Shown one piece after another: positions 62,988 to 64,000 of a DNA stretch of 64,000 bases. The translations under genes and the position numbers were made by a program. Below the pieces are notes generated by a model. It saw only the letters and a program-made list of their open reading frames with translations, made no database searches and was not told the DNA's origin. This DNA comes from Bacillota bacterium (GTDB taxonomy: Bacteria > Bacillota_I > Bacilli_A > Izemoplasmatales > Hujiaoplasmataceae): the NCBI GenBank assembly GCA_018818595.1, contig JAHIRM010000005.1:62001-126000 (forward strand), written 5' to 3'. Numbering within the stretch: the stretch's first letter is position 1; each line of letters begins with the position of its first letter.

Positions 62988-64000
62988 ATGTTACTAGAAA
63001 AAAATTTGATAGAACAAATAATCAATCAAGGACTGGCAACTGGCGCTGATTTTGCAGAAGTATTCATTGAAGAAAAAACATCTGAATCCATTCAATTAAT
63101 TGGTGGAAGAATTGAAAAAGCAAACAGTGCAAAAATATTTGGGGTCGGAGTAAGATTAGCATTAGAATTTCAAAGTGTATATGGGTATACAAATAGCAAA
63201 AACCCTAAAGATTTAATAAAATTAGCTAGTGATTTATCAAAATCATTTTCAAGCGAAAAATTACTGATGGCAACGCCATTAAGTTCTTTGGAGATTGGTC
63301 AAAGACATTCAGTGAAATTAAATCCAAAAGACGTTTCAAAAGAAGAAAAAGTGATGTTAATTCAAAAAGCATATAAAGCCGCTAAAGAATACGACGAAGT
63401 TATTCAACAAGTAACTGTCAATCTTTCCGATTCAGTTCAAGAAGTGTTAATAGCAAATAGCGAGGGACGTTTTGCAAATGAAACAAGAGTGAGAGTTCGT
63501 ATGAGAATTAACGCTATTGCTGGAATCGATGGTCAAATGCAAACTGGCACCGAAGGACCAGGAAGCGGAAAAGGATACGAATATTTTTATGAAGACATCA
63601 ATATAGAAGATGTTGCAAAAGACGCAGCAAGAACTGCAAAAACAATGCTTTTTGCTGAAGAATGTCCAAGCGGAGTAATGCCTGTCATTATTAATAACGA
63701 ATTTGGCGGAGTTATCTTTCACGAAGCATGCGGGCATAGTTTAGAGGCAACTTCTGTTTCCAAAAATGCATCCGTATTTTGCGGAAAATTAAATACAGTT
63801 GTGGCAACACCGATTGTTACAGCAATTGATGATGGAACAATTGAAAATGCTTGGGGCAGTGCAAATTTTGATGATGAAGGATATCCTCAAGCAAAAAGAG
63901 TGCTAATTGATAAAGGAATTCTTAAAACTTACATGGTTGATAAATTAAACGGTAGAAGAATGAATCATATTCCTACAGGATCTTCGAGAAGAGAATCGTA
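62988..64000 (+). CDS. tldD: metalloprotease TldD (3' truncated by window end)
   Basis: This is a TldD/PmbA family protease subunit. The frame is open from ATG 62988, behind AAAGGAGG, through base 64000, giving 337 complete codons; the C-terminus lies outside. The zinc motif HEACGH is near residue 245 in GGVIFHEACGHSLEATSV, which identifies TldD, since TldE lacks it. Preceding segments SIQLIGGRIEKANSA and GGVRLALEFQ-like sequence fit the N-terminal domain. TldD/TldE cut small peptides such as microcin precursors or CcdA; a TldE partner probably follows beyond the window. A TATAAT lies at 62953-62958. Confidence 0.92.
   Translation, partial: MLLEKNLIEQIINQGLATGADFAEVFIEEKTSESIQLIGGRIEKANSAKIFGVGVRLALEFQSVYGYTNSKNPKDLIKLASDLSKSFSSEKLLMATPLSSLEIGQRHSVKLNPKDVSKEEKVMLIQKAYKAAKEYDEVIQQVTVNLSDSVQEVLIANSEGRFANETRVRVRMRINAIAGIDGQMQTGTEGPGSGKGYEYFYEDINIEDVAKDAARTAKTMLFAEECPSGVMPVIINNEFGGVIFHEACGHSLEATSVSKNASVFCGKLNTVVATPIVTAIDDGTIENAWGSANFDDEGYPQAKRVLIDKGILKTYMVDKLNGRRMNHIPTGSSRRES

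Overview
This window is a low-GC stretch of bacterial chromosome that begins inside dnaA, so it starts at or very near the replication origin. Gene content is that of a Firmicutes/Mollicutes-type cell. It has the RNA polymerase delta subunit, SpoVG, a T-box leader, Gram-positive-type lipoproteins, TTGACA/TATAAT promoters and strong AGGAGG ribosome sites. UGA is used as a stop and UGG as Trp, so this is not a Mycoplasma/Spiroplasma-type code. The combination of standard code, compact genome, secreted nucleases and lipoproteins whose lipid-modified Cys is followed by runs of Thr points to a free-living Mollicutes relative of the Izemoplasmatales/Acholeplasmatales kind. That placement is inference from gene content only.

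Layout. 1-2.1 kb: dnaA (5' truncated) and dnaN, with an origin-like patch between them. 2.2-6.3 kb: a flavoprotein, purA and an aminotransferase. 6.4-13.6 kb (minus strand): a small membrane protein, then a tightly packed operon for the whole shikimate pathway plus tyrA. The operon includes an aroE-aroK fusion. 13.7-19.4 kb: flavin reductase, folD, purB, a FIVAR-repeat surface protein and purine nucleoside phosphorylase. 19.4-25.6 kb: PspC protein, diguanylate cyclase, Y-family polymerase/YolD pair, ispE, spoVG and prs. 25.6-30.2 kb: a regulator/MATE exporter pair diverging from an asparagine T-box operon (AlkD-asnS). 30.3-37.4 kb: a phosphoesterase lipoprotein, an SPFH/RDD/NfeD membrane operon, a TtcA-like enzyme, mnmE with a parS site at its end, and a membrane protein. 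37.5-40.7 kb: dnaX-ebfC-recR and a small membrane protein.

40.9-57.3 kb is the most distinctive region. A carbohydrate-type ABC importer with its binding lipoprotein is followed by a lipoprotein with PASTA, staphylococcal-nuclease and OB parts. Next come two Ig-like/OB/lamin-tail lipoproteins, an endonuclease I lipoprotein, two DHH-family nano-RNase-like enzymes and a sodium/phosphate cotransporter that is split by a frameshift. Read together this looks like a locus for breaking down extracellular nucleic acid and recovering nucleosides and phosphate. The purine salvage genes (punA, prs, purA, purB) elsewhere in the window could receive the products.

57.6-64 kb: rpoE, pyrG behind an apparent attenuator, a PadR/DUF4097 pair, an M32 carboxypeptidase and the start of tldD. 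I saw no rRNA, tRNA, CRISPR array, insertion sequence or prophage. No gap longer than about 300 bases lacks a recognisable element; the longest, 27734-28094, holds two divergent promoters and the T-box leader.
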